A DNA stretch of 64,000 bases from CAVQBC01 sp963848415 (GTDB lineage: Bacteria > Actinomycetota > Thermoleophilia > Solirubrobacterales > Solirubrobacteraceae), in assembly GCA_963848415.1 (NCBI GenBank), contig CAWKDN010000002.1, positions 124,001-188,000 of the forward strand, in the 5' to 3' direction. The number at the start of each line of letters is the position of its first letter. Position 1 is the first letter of the stretch. This document shows positions 1 through 8,824 of the stretch, piece after piece. The notes under the pieces were generated by a model. It was not told the DNA's origin, did not search any database, and worked only from the letters and a program-made list of their open reading frames with translations. The position numbers and the translations under genes are program-made.

Positions 1-109
1 ACCCGTCCTCGGCGTGGGTCGGCGCCACGAGGCCGTCCAGCACCTCGCGCATCGCGTCCTCCTTGCCGGGCTTTGCGTACAGCGAGCCCACCACCACGAT
101 CTCCGGCAT
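1..109 (-). CDS. Putative quinol monooxygenase (ABM domain), N-terminal fragment
   Basis: The minus strand encodes an N-terminus beginning MPEIVVVGSLYAKPGKEDAM, running off the window after 36 codons. A beta strand followed by a 'KPGKEDAMREVL' helix is typical of antibiotic-biosynthesis-monooxygenase (ABM) proteins of about 100 residues, which act on quinols or other small aromatics. The ATG has a very strong ribosome site (GAGGAGGAGG) seven bases or so upstream. Family assignment rests on this short stretch only; the active-site region lies outside the window. Confidence 0.6.
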   Translation of the reverse strand, partial: MPEIVVVGSLYAKPGKEDAMREVLDGLVAPTHAEDG

Positions 110-208
110 GCCGCCTCCTCCTCGGGGACAGGACGCGCACCTCATGGCCGCGTCCGCGCGGACGGGGTATAACCGATCGCGACCGCCGACGTCCCGGAGA
201 GGAGAGCG

Positions 209-691
209 ATGCCCGCGAGCCGGATCAACCACGTGAGCGTCAACGCGAAGGACCTCGCCACCTCGGTGGCGTTCTACGTCGAGCTGCTCGATGCGGTCCC
301 CCTGACGACGCCGAACTTCGGCTTCCCCGTGCAGTGGCTCGGGGTCGGCGACTCCCAGCTGCATCTCTTCCAGCGCGACGTCGAGCCGCTCAGCCACCAT
401 CACTTCGCCGTGACCGTCGAGGACCTCGAGCCCGTCTTCCGGCGGGCGGAGTCCATGGGCGCCTTCGACTCCACCGCCTTCGGCAACCACCTGGTCGAGC
501 TGCCGGGGGACGTGGCCCAGACCTACGTCCGCGACCCGGCCGGCAACCTGATGGAGATCGACACGCCCGGGGCGTCGCGGCTGCCCGAGGCGCTGCGCCG
601 GCAGATGAAGCACCTGGGCGACTTCAACCCGCAGGACGACGAGCACCTGAGCGCCCGCCTGTACGTCGACGGGGCGCCGGCGCCCGCCTGA
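209..691 (+). CDS. VOC-family (glyoxalase/bleomycin-resistance fold) protein
   Basis: A 160-residue protein with the vicinal-oxygen-chelate pattern: 'INHVSVNAKDLATSVAFYVE' at the start, a histidine-rich centre (LSHHHFAVTV) and the typical end of the module, 'YVRDPAGNLMEID', near residue 115. These folds bind a divalent metal through two His and one Glu and act as lyases, isomerases, dioxygenases or resistance proteins. The substrate cannot be read from sequence. An AGAGGAGAG ribosome site precedes the ATG. It is divergent from the ABM fragment and convergent with the methyltransferase gene. Confidence 0.8.
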   Translation: MPASRINHVSVNAKDLATSVAFYVELLDAVPLTTPNFGFPVQWLGVGDSQLHLFQRDVEPLSHHHFAVTVEDLEPVFRRAESMGAFDSTAFGNHLVELPGDVAQTYVRDPAGNLMEIDTPGASRLPEALRRQMKHLGDFNPQDDEHLSARLYVDGAPAPA

Positions 692-703
692 GCCGCGCCC
701 CGC

Positions 704-1282
704 TCAGGCGGCGGGGGTCACGCCCTCGAGCGCCAGCAGCGTCCGCTTGCGCTCCGGGCCGCCGCCGTAGTTGCCCAGCCGCCCGTCGCCCGGCAGCACG
801 CGGTGGCACGGGACCACGATCGGCACGGGGTTGCGCGCGCAGGCGGTGCCGACGGCCCGGGCGGCCTTCGGGCGCCCGGCGCGGGCGGCCAGCGCGCCGT
901 AGCTGACGACCTCGCCGCGGCCGACCTCGTCGTGCAGCGCCTCGAGCACGGCCCGGCGGAACGGGGCCCGGACCAGCCCGAGGTCGACCGGCATCGCGAG
1001 CCGCTCGTCGTCGCCCTCGAGGTAGGCCGAGAGCGCGTCGCGGGTCCCGGCGGTCTCGCGATCGGAGGCCAGCACGCGCGGGCCGAGGCCGGTGGCGACG
1101 GTCGCCAGCACCTCGTCCTCGGGCTCCTCCTCGAAGGCGATGCGCACGATGCCCGCGCGACCCTGGACGACCAGCAGGCGCCCGATGGGGGTGCTCAGGC
1201 GGGTGAAGACGGCGTCGGCGAGGCCCTCGCGCACGGCCGCGGAGGCGACGGCGTCGAGCAGCTCGGGGGACAGAGGGGTCAT
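704..1282 (-). CDS. ogt: Methylated-DNA--protein-cysteine S-methyltransferase
   Basis: Suicide DNA-repair enzyme that moves the methyl group of O6-methylguanine onto its own cysteine. The 192-residue protein carries the invariant PCHR motif with the acceptor at Cys159, followed by 'GRLGNYGGG', and the DNA-binding helix region 'VVSYGALAARAGRPKAARAV' about 30 residues earlier. Length is normal for Ogt. Its ATG overlaps the stop of the upstream ECF sigma factor (ATGA), so the two are almost certainly co-transcribed and translationally coupled. Confidence 0.93.
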   Translation of the reverse strand: MTPLSPELLDAVASAAVREGLADAVFTRLSTPIGRLLVVQGRAGIVRIAFEEEPEDEVLATVATGLGPRVLASDRETAGTRDALSAYLEGDDERLAMPVDLGLVRAPFRRAVLEALHDEVGRGEVVSYGALAARAGRPKAARAVGTACARNPVPIVVPCHRVLPGDGRLGNYGGGPERKRTLLALEGVTPAA

Positions 1283-1746
1283 GGGTCGAGGCTCCTTCGC
1301 AGGGTGCGGACGGCGGTCGAGACGCGCTGGCGGGCGGCAGCGGGCGAGCAGCCCAGGCGCGCGGCGATCGCTTCGTAGTCGAGGTCGTCGACGAAGCGCA
1401 GCCGCAGCGCGGCGCGCGTCCCGTCGGGCAGGTCGGAGATGAGGGCGTCGAACGCCCCGTCGTCGTAGCCGGGCTCCACCGCCACGTCGGGCGGGTCGCC
1501 GATCGGAACCTCGCGCCGGCGGGCGCGATGGGCGTCGATCGCCGTCGTGGTCGTGATGCGGTACAGCCAGGCGCGCAGGTGGTCGGCGTGGCGCAGCCGC
1601 GGATAGGCCCGCAGGGCGCGCAGCAGCGCTTCCTGCAGGACGTCCTCGGCGTGCTGGTCGCCCGCCATCCGGCGGGCATGGACGAGCAGCTCGTCGCCGT
1701 GGCGCTCGACGAGCGTCCAGAAGGGCGGCAGGACGACGGTGCTCAC
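1279..1746 (-). CDS. ECF-type RNA polymerase sigma factor
   Basis: About 155 residues with sigma region 2 (AEDVLQEALLRALR, then 'RAWLYRITTTTAIDAHRARR') and a region 4 helix-turn-helix (LDYEAIAARLGCSPAAARQR) and no region 1 or 3, the architecture of extracytoplasmic-function sigma factors. I placed the start at GTG 1746; a TTG at 1755 is possible. No anti-sigma gene is adjacent. Its partner in the operon is ogt, so a role in the response to DNA alkylation or another stress is a reasonable inference, not shown by the sequence. Confidence 0.85.
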   Translation of the reverse strand: MSTVVLPPFWTLVERHGDELLVHARRMAGDQHAEDVLQEALLRALRAYPRLRHADHLRAWLYRITTTTAIDAHRARRREVPIGDPPDVAVEPGYDDGAFDALISDLPDGTRAALRLRFVDDLDYEAIAARLGCSPAAARQRVSTAVRTLRRSLDP

Positions 1747-1839
1747 AGGGGTCAAACGGCCGGGACGCCGACGGTGTGAGGGCGCCGCTCCACGCTACCC
1801 GGCGCGGACGGACCCGCGGCGACCACCGAGGACGGTCCG

Positions 1840-3081
1840 TTGCCGGCCGGACTTGACGTACCGTTCGCGGCCGTGATCGTGCTCGAGCGCTGCCGGGTCA
1901 TCGACGTGCGCACCGGCGACTGCTCGGAGCCCGCGTCGATCGCGATCGAGGGTGATCGGATCGTGGATGTCGGCGAGGGCCGCGGCGACGGAGCCGAGCG
2001 CCACGACCTGGGAGGCGCCTACGTCATCCCGGGACTGATCGACTGCCACGTGCACGTCACCGCCGGGACGGCCGACCTCGCAGCCATGCGGCGCTGGCCG
2101 GCGAGCTACGCCGCGGCGCACGCGGCCGCGCGCATGGCCGCCTCACTGCGGCGCGGCTTCACCCGGGTGCGCGACGTCGGCGGGGCGGACTGGGGGATCG
2201 CCCGCGCGGTCGCCGAGGGACTGGTGACAGGGCCGGTGCTGCACTTCGGCGGGCGAGCGCTGTCGCAGACCGGCGGGCACGGCGACCTGCGGGCCCCGGG
2301 CGAGCCGGCCGAGGAGGTGCCGGCGCCCGGGGCGATGACCCGCGTCGTCGACGGCGCCGAGGCGATCCGCGCCGCCGCTCGCGAGGAGCTGCGGCTCGGC
2401 GCCCACCACATCAAGCTGATGCTCTCCGGCGGCGTCGCGTCGCCGACCGACCCCGTCCACCGGCTGCAGTACTCCGACGCGGAGATCGTCGCCGCCGTCG
2501 AGGAAGCCGCGGTGGCCGGCGCCTACGTCGCCGGCCACTGCTACCCGGCCACCGGCGTCCGCCGCGCCGCCGAGCTCGGCGTCTGCTCGATCGAGCACGC
2601 GAACTACGCCGACGAGGAAGCCCTGCGAGCCGTCCTGGCCAACGGCGCGTTCCTCGTCCCGACCCTGTCGGTCTACGAGCTGCTGGCGAGCGACGGCGAG
2701 GCGGCCGGCCTGCCGAGCGCGAGCGTCGCCAAGGTCGGCGACCTGTTCGACGCCGGGCTCGAGACGCTGGGGCGCGCGGACGCGCTGGGCGTCCCGCTCG
2801 CGTTCGGCACCGACCTGATCGGCGACCTGGAGCGCCACCAGTCCTACGAGTTCGCCGTGCGCGGCCGCGTGCAGGCACCGCTGGACGTGCTGCGCTCGGC
2901 GACCCGGGTGGCGGCCGAGCTGTTGGGGCTCGCGGGCGACGTGGGCGCGGTGATGCCGGGTTTCCGCGCCGACCTCGTCGCGCTCGCCGGCGATCCGCGC
3001 GAGGACGTGACGGTGCTCGCCGAGCCCGAGCGGTTCGTGCGGCTCGTCGTCGCGGGCGGCCGGCTGCATCCGCCGCCATGA
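1840..3081 (+). CDS. Metal-dependent amidohydrolase (imidazolonepropionase/prolidase-like)
   Basis: Cytosolic TIM-barrel hydrolase of about 400 residues. The metal-binding 'DCHVHVTAG' follows 'VIPGLI' near residue 70, a 'HHIKLMLSGGVASP' segment supplies the carboxylated-lysine/strand-4 region, then 'GHCYP', 'IEHANY' and 'FGTDLIGD' give the remaining His and Asp ligands. This set is seen in the imidazolonepropionase/aryldialkylphosphatase-like group that cleaves dipeptides or N-acyl compounds. The longest frame starts at TTG 1840; GTG 1873 (MIVLERCRVIDV) is the more natural start. Substrate unknown. Confidence 0.85.
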   Translation: MPAGLDVPFAAVIVLERCRVIDVRTGDCSEPASIAIEGDRIVDVGEGRGDGAERHDLGGAYVIPGLIDCHVHVTAGTADLAAMRRWPASYAAAHAAARMAASLRRGFTRVRDVGGADWGIARAVAEGLVTGPVLHFGGRALSQTGGHGDLRAPGEPAEEVPAPGAMTRVVDGAEAIRAAAREELRLGAHHIKLMLSGGVASPTDPVHRLQYSDAEIVAAVEEAAVAGAYVAGHCYPATGVRRAAELGVCSIEHANYADEEALRAVLANGAFLVPTLSVYELLASDGEAAGLPSASVAKVGDLFDAGLETLGRADALGVPLAFGTDLIGDLERHQSYEFAVRGRVQAPLDVLRSATRVAAELLGLAGDVGAVMPGFRADLVALAGDPREDVTVLAEPERFVRLVVAGGRLHPPP

Positions 3082-3146
3082 CCGTGACCCGGACGCTCGA
3101 GCTCCGCGGCGCGCGTGAGACCGCGGCGACCTGCTAGAGAGCGGCC

Positions 3147-3608
3147 ATGCGCCCGCGCCTGCGCACGATCGGCCACATCGCGCTGGTGACCCGCGACCTC
3201 GAGCGCCTGACCGCCTTCTACGCCGACGTGTTCGGGGCGGACTCGCCCTACGAGCGCTCGGCCGGCGACGAGCGCGGCGGGCTGGGCTTCATCCGCGTCG
3301 GCGACTGCGCGCTGCACGTCTTCGAGCGCCCCGACGGCCCGCTCGGCGGCGTCGAGGACGCCCAGGGCGGGACGCCGTTCGCACGCGGGCGGATCGACCA
3401 CTTCAGCCTCGAGGCGGCGAGCGTGGCGGAGTTCGTCGACGCGCGCGAGCGCCTCGTCGCGCTCGGGGCCAGCAGCGGCGAGGTCGTCGACTTCGGGCCG
3501 CTGGTCTCGGTCTTCTTCACCGACCCGGACGGCTACCAGCTCGAGCTGAGCCTCACCAAGCCGCCCGTGTGGGAGCAGCCCTTCCCGACCGTCGCGCCTC
3601 AGCGGTAG
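3147..3608 (+). CDS. VOC-family protein
   Basis: A 153-residue single-module glyoxalase-fold protein. 'IGHIALVTRDLERLTAFYAD' opens the fold, 'RIDHFSLEA' supplies a central His and 'VFFTDPDGYQLEL' carries the closing Glu near residue 130. Metal-binding residues therefore look complete. No substrate can be assigned. The last ten bases overlap the convergent membrane-protein gene on the minus strand. Confidence 0.8.
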   Translation: MRPRLRTIGHIALVTRDLERLTAFYADVFGADSPYERSAGDERGGLGFIRVGDCALHVFERPDGPLGGVEDAQGGTPFARGRIDHFSLEAASVAEFVDARERLVALGASSGEVVDFGPLVSVFFTDPDGYQLELSLTKPPVWEQPFPTVAPQR

Positions 3609-4225
3609 GAGCTCGCCCGCTGCTCGGCGGCGCGGGCGCGCGCCCGCTTCTGCCGGCGGCGGCCGACGAAGGCCAGCACGCCGAGCACGACGGCGACCAG
3701 CAGGAAGGCCCAGAAGAAGCTCACCCCGAGCCCGATCCCGCCCGGCACCGCCAGCGAGATCAGCCGGATGAGCCCGTAGCCGATCGCGAAGATCACGGCC
3801 ACGATGAGCAGGAAGAGCAGGATGCCGGCGATCCGGCGCGGCAGCCCGGCGCTGGCGGGCGGCGCGATCACGCCCATGAACCGCAGCATCATCAGCTGGC
3901 GGTTGGAGGGCGGCGCCTGGCCGAGCTTCTCGGCGGCGACCTTGAGGTCCCCGGCGCGGCGCTCGGCGAGCGCGAGCGACGCCTCGGCCATCCGGCGCAG
4001 CTGCAGGCGCTCCTGCGGGCGCGAGGCGGCGATCGCGACGCGGAAGTGCTCGCGCGCCCGCTTGGCGTCCATCCGCTCGGCGGCGCGGGCGCCCAGAAGG
4101 GCCTGCGCGGCGGCCTTGTAGCGGGTCTCCTCGAGCAGCTCCTCGTCCGAGCGCGTCTCGAGCTTCTGCATCGCCGAGAGCGCGGACTTGGACTCCATGC
4201 GGACCTGGCGTTGCTTGGGCGGCAT
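3599..4225 (-). CDS. Hypothetical protein with two C-terminal membrane segments
   Basis: I do not recognise this 208-residue protein. The first 120 residues are charged and helical, with repeat-like helices (AAQALLGARAAERMDAKRAR, ASLALAERRAGDLKVAAEKL) suggestive of a TPR-like or coiled-coil cytoplasmic domain. Two hydrophobic segments follow (IAGILLFLLIVAVIFAIGYG and FFWAFLLVAVVLGVLAFV), then a short basic tail. It starts 9 bp after the stop of the enolase-like gene on the same strand, so they may form an operon. Confidence 0.6.
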   Translation of the reverse strand: MPPKQRQVRMESKSALSAMQKLETRSDEELLEETRYKAAAQALLGARAAERMDAKRAREHFRVAIAASRPQERLQLRRMAEASLALAERRAGDLKVAAEKLGQAPPSNRQLMMLRFMGVIAPPASAGLPRRIAGILLFLLIVAVIFAIGYGLIRLISLAVPGGIGLGVSFFWAFLLVAVVLGVLAFVGRRRQKRARARAAEQRASSYR

Positions 4226-4233
4226 GCGGCCTC

Positions 4234-5298
4234 TCAGTGTACGGCGCGGCGGCGGAAGCCGAGCGGCTCAGGCTCGGGCTCGAGCGGCGAGGTGGGCAGG
4301 CCCGGCGGCGGGTCGGCGCGGTCGTAGTCCCCCGGGGCGATGTCGTTCGGCGCGTCCGGGTGAAAGAGGGCGGCCAGCAGCTGGATCTGCCCGCGCCCCG
4401 GGCCGAGCTCGTACTGGCCGCCGCCGTAGGCGCCCATGCCCTCGGCGGCGCAGTAGTCGTAGGCCGCGAAGAGCTCGGAGATCGCGCCGAAGCGCGAGGG
4501 CTTGAGGTTGACCGTGCGCGGCGGCCAGACGCGCGCCCGGATGTCGGCGACCGAGTGGATCGGCGCGTCCCAGGTCACGCGGTCGCGGTGGGGCTCGAGC
4601 ACCGCGCGGGCGTCCGCGCCGTCGAGGTCGGGGTCCTCCATCCACGCGTCCGGGAACGCCTCGGCGATCCTGCGGTACAGGCCGGCGTCGGTCGGCACGT
4701 CGACCACGGTCCCCTTGTAGGCGCCCTTGAAGTCGATCGAGTCCACCGCGCCGGTCGCGACCAGCTCGCCGATCAGCGCATCAGTCCAGTCCGGCGTGGC
4801 GTCGAGCTTGAAGCGCAGGCCCGGGTAGGCCGCCAGCCGGCGCGTGACCGGGTCGGCGGTGGGGGGGTCGCCGAGCCGCAGGGAGGCGACGAAGGTCACC
4901 GGGCGCGGCTCGCGCGCGAGCGTCTGCGCGAGCGAGCTGCCGGCCTGGCGCAGGGCGAGGTCGAGCGCCGCGCTCTCGTAGGCCCAGCGCCGGTACTGGC
5001 GGAAGGCGGGCTGCTCGGGCGCGCCGTCTGGAAAGAGGTCGAGCTCGCCCAGGCGCTCGGAGAACGCGTCCAGCGTCCAGCGGCCGGCGAGCGGCAGCAC
5101 CGGCCCGGCGGCCTGCGCGCGCTCGTGCTCGTCGGCGGCGTAGGTCACGTCCTCGCCGATCCCCTCCTCGCCGGCGCCGGCGAGGCGGATCACGGTGGTG
5201 CGCCGCTCGAAGTTCGAGGAGACGGTGCGCGCCAGCCCGTCGAGCGCGTAGCCCTCGATCTCGAGCGCGAGGCCGCTGACCAGGTCGTAGGTGCTCAT
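4234..5298 (-). CDS. Enolase-superfamily protein (OSBS/muconate-lactonizing-like)
   Basis: A 354-residue protein with the enolase-superfamily barrel order: lysine strand 'RFKLDATPDW' (about residue 165), metal ligands in 'DSIDFKG', 'WMEDPDLDG' and 'TWDAPI', and a final-strand lysine in 'NLKPSRFG'. These enzymes abstract a proton alpha to a carboxylate, for example in o-succinylbenzoate synthase, muconate lactonization or dipeptide epimerization. The N-terminal capping domain is present but divergent and the metal-ligand spacing is loose, so reaction and even activity are uncertain. It is divergent from the DUF2298 gene, whose start lies 23 bp away. Confidence 0.65.
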   Translation of the reverse strand: MSTYDLVSGLALEIEGYALDGLARTVSSNFERRTTVIRLAGAGEEGIGEDVTYAADEHERAQAAGPVLPLAGRWTLDAFSERLGELDLFPDGAPEQPAFRQYRRWAYESAALDLALRQAGSSLAQTLAREPRPVTFVASLRLGDPPTADPVTRRLAAYPGLRFKLDATPDWTDALIGELVATGAVDSIDFKGAYKGTVVDVPTDAGLYRRIAEAFPDAWMEDPDLDGADARAVLEPHRDRVTWDAPIHSVADIRARVWPPRTVNLKPSRFGAISELFAAYDYCAAEGMGAYGGGQYELGPGRGQIQLLAALFHPDAPNDIAPGDYDRADPPPGLPTSPLEPEPEPLGFRRRAVH

Positions 5299-5321
5299 CG
5301 CGAGGGCACACTAACCGCCCC

Positions 5322-7280
5322 ATGACCGAGGCCCTGCGCTTCCTCCTGCTGCTCGAGCTGGTCGGCCTGCTCGCCGCGCCGCTGAGCGCGCTGGCGCTCG
5401 CGCGGCTGCCGGGCGGCGGCCTCGGCTTCGCCAAGCCGCTCGGCTTCGTGGTGGGCGGCTGGGTGATCTGGCTCGTCGGGAGCGGGTGGCGCGCGGGGAC
5501 GGCGGCCACGCTCGTCGCGGCCGGCGTGCTCGCCGTCGCGAGCCTCGTCGCGTGGCGGAGCGGTCGCGGGCGCGCGGCGGATCCGCTGCGCCGCTCGCTC
5601 GCGCTCGCCGCCGAGGCGGTGTTCCTCGTCGCCTTCGCGGCGATGGTCGTCCTTGTCGCCTTCTCGCCGGACGTCTGGGGGACCGAGAAGCCGATGGACG
5701 TGGCCTTCCTGACCGCCGTGCAGGCTGCCTCGTCGTTCCCGCCGGCGGACCCCTGGCTCGCGGGGGAGACGCTGAACTACTACTACCTCGGCCACGTGGC
5801 CATGGGCACGCTCGCCGGACTGGCGGGAGCCGAGCCGAGCCGCGGCTACAACCTCGCCGTCGCGGCCCTCTTCGCGCTCTCCGCGACCGCCGCGTTCGCG
5901 GTCGGCGCGGCGCTGTGGGCCGGCCTGCGCGGCAGCACGCGGGCCCGCGGGCCGATCGGCGGCGGGCTGCTGGCCGTCGCGCTCTGCCTCGTGCTCGGCA
6001 ACCTCGCGGCGGCGCGTGAGCTGTTCGAGACCACCGGGCCGCTCACCGCCTACGACTGGTTCGCCCCCTCGCGCGTGGTGCCGGGCACGATCAACGAGTT
6101 CCCGGCCTTCGCCTTCACGCTGGGCGACCTGCACGCGCACGTGCTCGCGATCCCCGCGACGCTGATCGTGGTCGCGCTCGCGGTGCAGGTGGTGAGCGCC
6201 GGGCCGCCCGGCCGGGGCGCGGGCGTGGTCGCGGCGATCGTGCTCGGCTCGCTCTACGCCACCAACGCCTGGTCCTACCCGGTGGCGGCGGGCATCCTGG
6301 TGCTGGCGGCGATCCTGCGGCGCGGCGCCGCGGCCTGGACGGCGCTGGTGCTCGCCGGCTCGGTGGTCGCCGTGCTGCCGTTCCTGCTCGACTACGAGCC
6401 GGCGGCGAGCGGGATCGGCCTGGTCGGCGACCGCGGCTCGCCGGGCGCGGCGCTGGTCGACCTCGGGCTGCTCTACGGCCTCTTCGCCTGGCTCGCGATC
6501 GGGGCGCTGCTGCTGCGCCGCCGGCTCGCCGGCCCGCAACGGGTGGTGTGGATGCTGGCCGGCGCGGGTGCGCTGTGCGTCGCGGTTCCCGAGCTGCTCT
6601 ACGTCCGCGACGAGTTCGACGGCTCCTCGCTGTACCGGATGAACACCGTCTTCAAGCTCGGCTTCCAGGCCTGGCTGCTGCTGGCCCTGGCGGCGACCGG
6701 GATCCTGGCGCTCGCGCTGCGCCGGCCGCTCGGACGCGTGCGCGGGGCGTGGCTGGCGGGTGCGGCGGTGCTGATCGCGCTCGCCACGGTCTACCCGGTG
6801 GCCGGCACGGTGGCCCGCAAGGACGGCTTCGCCGGCCCGGCCACGCTCGACGGGCTGCGCTGGCTGCGGGCGGGCGCGCCGGGCGACCCGGGCGCGCTCG
6901 CGTGGCTGCGCGACCACGCCGCCGGCGACGCCGTGGTCCTCGAAGCCGTCGGCGAGGACTACTCGCCCGCCGGCCACGGCCGCGTGTCGGCCTTCACCGG
7001 CCGCCCGACGGTGCTCGGCTGGCCGGGCCACGAGCTGCAGTGGGGCCATCCGCCCGGCCGCCGCGCCGACGACGTCGCGGCGCTCTACGGCGCCGACACG
7101 CCGGCCGCCGCGCGCCCGTTGCTGGAGCGCTACGGGGTTCGCTACGTCGTCGTCGGGCCGCTCGAGCGCGCCGCCCACGGCGCCGCCGGCGCCGCCGTCT
7201 GGGATCAGCTGGGCGAGCGCGTCTATGACCGCGCCGGCACGACCGTCTGGGAGCTTCAGGACACGCCGCGGCGCACGTAG
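5322..7280 (+). CDS. DUF2298 polytopic membrane protein
   Basis: A 652-residue protein with many hydrophobic helices. The first loop after three helices carries the DUF2298 hallmark: 'WGTEKPMDVAFL', then 'PPADPWLAGETLNYYYLGH' and later 'FPAFAFTLGDLHAHVLAIP'. The conserved Asp/Glu and His in such loops are reminiscent of GT-C glycosyltransferases that use polyprenyl-phosphate sugars. The C-terminal soluble part (about residue 510 on) ends in 'VVVGPLERA', also typical. It converges with, and overlaps by 25 bp, the Agl23-like gene; the two families commonly occur together, which supports a shared surface-glycan role. Confidence 0.85.
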   Translation: MTEALRFLLLLELVGLLAAPLSALALARLPGGGLGFAKPLGFVVGGWVIWLVGSGWRAGTAATLVAAGVLAVASLVAWRSGRGRAADPLRRSLALAAEAVFLVAFAAMVVLVAFSPDVWGTEKPMDVAFLTAVQAASSFPPADPWLAGETLNYYYLGHVAMGTLAGLAGAEPSRGYNLAVAALFALSATAAFAVGAALWAGLRGSTRARGPIGGGLLAVALCLVLGNLAAARELFETTGPLTAYDWFAPSRVVPGTINEFPAFAFTLGDLHAHVLAIPATLIVVALAVQVVSAGPPGRGAGVVAAIVLGSLYATNAWSYPVAAGILVLAAILRRGAAAWTALVLAGSVVAVLPFLLDYEPAASGIGLVGDRGSPGAALVDLGLLYGLFAWLAIGALLLRRRLAGPQRVVWMLAGAGALCVAVPELLYVRDEFDGSSLYRMNTVFKLGFQAWLLLALAATGILALALRRPLGRVRGAWLAGAAVLIALATVYPVAGTVARKDGFAGPATLDGLRWLRAGAPGDPGALAWLRDHAAGDAVVLEAVGEDYSPAGHGRVSAFTGRPTVLGWPGHELQWGHPPGRRADDVAALYGADTPAAARPLLERYGVRYVVVGPLERAAHGAAGAAVWDQLGERVYDRAGTTVWELQDTPRRT

Positions 7281-8824
7281 ACCCACTCGGGCATCCCGCC
7301 CGTGGCGTTCCACGGCTCGCGCCGCGCGAGCCAGCGCGCCCAGCCGGCCGGCGACTGCGCCCCGTAGTCGCGCACCCACCACACCCGGAAGCGGAACTCG
7401 CGCCCGTCGAAGTCGGCCAGGCGCCCGGCCTGGCGTTCGCGACTGCCCTCGGTCATGAGCGCGACGTCGGTGTCGGCGGGCAGCGGCGCGACGGAGAGGT
7501 CGGCGTAGGTGACGTCGGGCAGGTCGCGCAGGTACCAGGCGTAGGGGAAGGTCGCGCCCTCGGCGGTGTCGACCACCACGCTGAGGGGTCGCGACGACCG
7601 CGAGTCGAGGTCGACGATGCTCTGGCTGACCGCCTTGACCTCCGGGGAGGACTGGGTGGAGACCAGCACCTCGCGCGGGTCGGCGCCGTGCTCGGCGTTG
7701 ACCCACCACGAGGCCGCGCCGAGGTAGACCGCCCCGACGGCCATCGCGGCCAGTCCCGCCCGCCCGGCCGGGCGGGTGCGGGCCGCCCAGATCGCCTGCA
7801 CGCCGAGACCGGCCAGCAGCACGAGCGGCAACAGCGGGTGCAGGACCAGCCAGGCGAACTTCTCGCTCGCCCACGAGTAGACCGCCAGCGAGAGGACGAA
7901 CGCCCACACCAGGAAGCCCGTCAGCAGCGTCGGCCGGCGCAGCGCCACGACCGCGCCGAGCCCGCCGAGCAGCAGCGTGGGCCACTCCTCGGCCACCAGC
8001 ACGAAGAGGTAGAAGTACCAGGGCTCGCCGCCGCGCCCGACGGGCTGCTGGCCGAGCCAGTAGGCCAGCCCGTCGTAGACGCCGGCCCACAGCCCCGGCA
8101 GGTCGGTCAGGAAGACGGTGAACAGCAGCGTGAAGACGGCGGCGAAGGCGGCCGCGGCCCACGCCCAGGCGCCCCACCCCACAGAGAGCACGGCGCCCGC
8201 GAGCGGCGCCTCGGCCGGCGGCCGGCCGCCGCGGCGGGCGGCGAGCAGCTCGCGCGCGCCCACGACGAGGAAGAAGCTGCCGGCCACGAAGACGGTGATG
8301 AAGGTCGACTCCTTGGTGGCGAAGCTCGCGGCCAGCAGCGCGCCGATCAGCGCCGGGTGGTGACGGCGGGGACGGGCGATGAAGCGGAAGGTGACCGCCA
8401 GCAGGGCGAGCGTGACGCAGGCGATGTAGATGTCCTCGCGGGCGAAGCGCGAGAAGTACAGGTAGGACGGCCCGAAGGTCAGCAGGGCGGCGGCCGCCAG
8501 GCAGGCGACGCGGCCGAGCTGGTCGCGCAGCAGCGCGACCAGCGGGACCATCGCGGCGCCCATCAGCGCCGGCGCGAGCCGGGCCGTGACGTCGGAGTCC
8601 CCGAGCACGGTGTACAGCGCCGCCGTCAGGTAGAAGCGCAGCGGCCCGTGCAGGATCGGCTGGTAGCTGTAGTCACCGGAGGTCCAGAAGACCCAGCTGA
8701 AGTAGGCGTCCTGGCTCTCGTCGTGGTGGAACGGGCGGTCGCCGAGCTCGACCAGCCGCAGGCCGAGCGCGACCGCGGTCAGCAGCGCGTAGGCGAGCAG
8801 CTCGCCGCGCGGGCGGCCGCGCAT
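7256..8824 (-). CDS. Agl23-like (TIGR03663-type) membrane protein, GT-C-like
   Basis: A 522-residue polytopic protein. The N-terminal loop contains 'RPFHHDESQDAYFSWVF' after the first helix, the acidic loop-1 motif of GT-C enzymes and of the flippase-associated Agl23 family, followed by 'PILHGPLRFYLTAALYTVLG'. Roughly a dozen hydrophobic helices follow, and a C-terminal periplasmic-type domain begins near residue 385. I chose ATG 8824, which overlaps the stop of the flippase-like gene by one base (TGATG). Expected role: transfer of lipid-linked sugar at the outer face of the membrane. Substrate unknown. Confidence 0.8.
   Translation of the reverse strand: MRGRPRGELLAYALLTAVALGLRLVELGDRPFHHDESQDAYFSWVFWTSGDYSYQPILHGPLRFYLTAALYTVLGDSDVTARLAPALMGAAMVPLVALLRDQLGRVACLAAAALLTFGPSYLYFSRFAREDIYIACVTLALLAVTFRFIARPRRHHPALIGALLAASFATKESTFITVFVAGSFFLVVGARELLAARRGGRPPAEAPLAGAVLSVGWGAWAWAAAAFAAVFTLLFTVFLTDLPGLWAGVYDGLAYWLGQQPVGRGGEPWYFYLFVLVAEEWPTLLLGGLGAVVALRRPTLLTGFLVWAFVLSLAVYSWASEKFAWLVLHPLLPLVLLAGLGVQAIWAARTRPAGRAGLAAMAVGAVYLGAASWWVNAEHGADPREVLVSTQSSPEVKAVSQSIVDLDSRSSRPLSVVVDTAEGATFPYAWYLRDLPDVTYADLSVAPLPADTDVALMTEGSRERQAGRLADFDGREFRFRVWWVRDYGAQSPAGWARWLARREPWNATGGMPEWVYVRRGVS

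Noticed and set aside
3599..5298. menC (o-succinylbenzoate synthase) assignment for the enolase-like gene
   Set aside because: Metal-ligand spacing is loose and no menaquinone genes are near, so only the superfamily is given.
5295..8177. 960-codon minus-strand open frame
   Set aside because: It is the shadow of the DUF2298 and Agl23-like genes; composition is Arg/Gly/Ala-rich without domains, typical of antisense frames in high-GC DNA.
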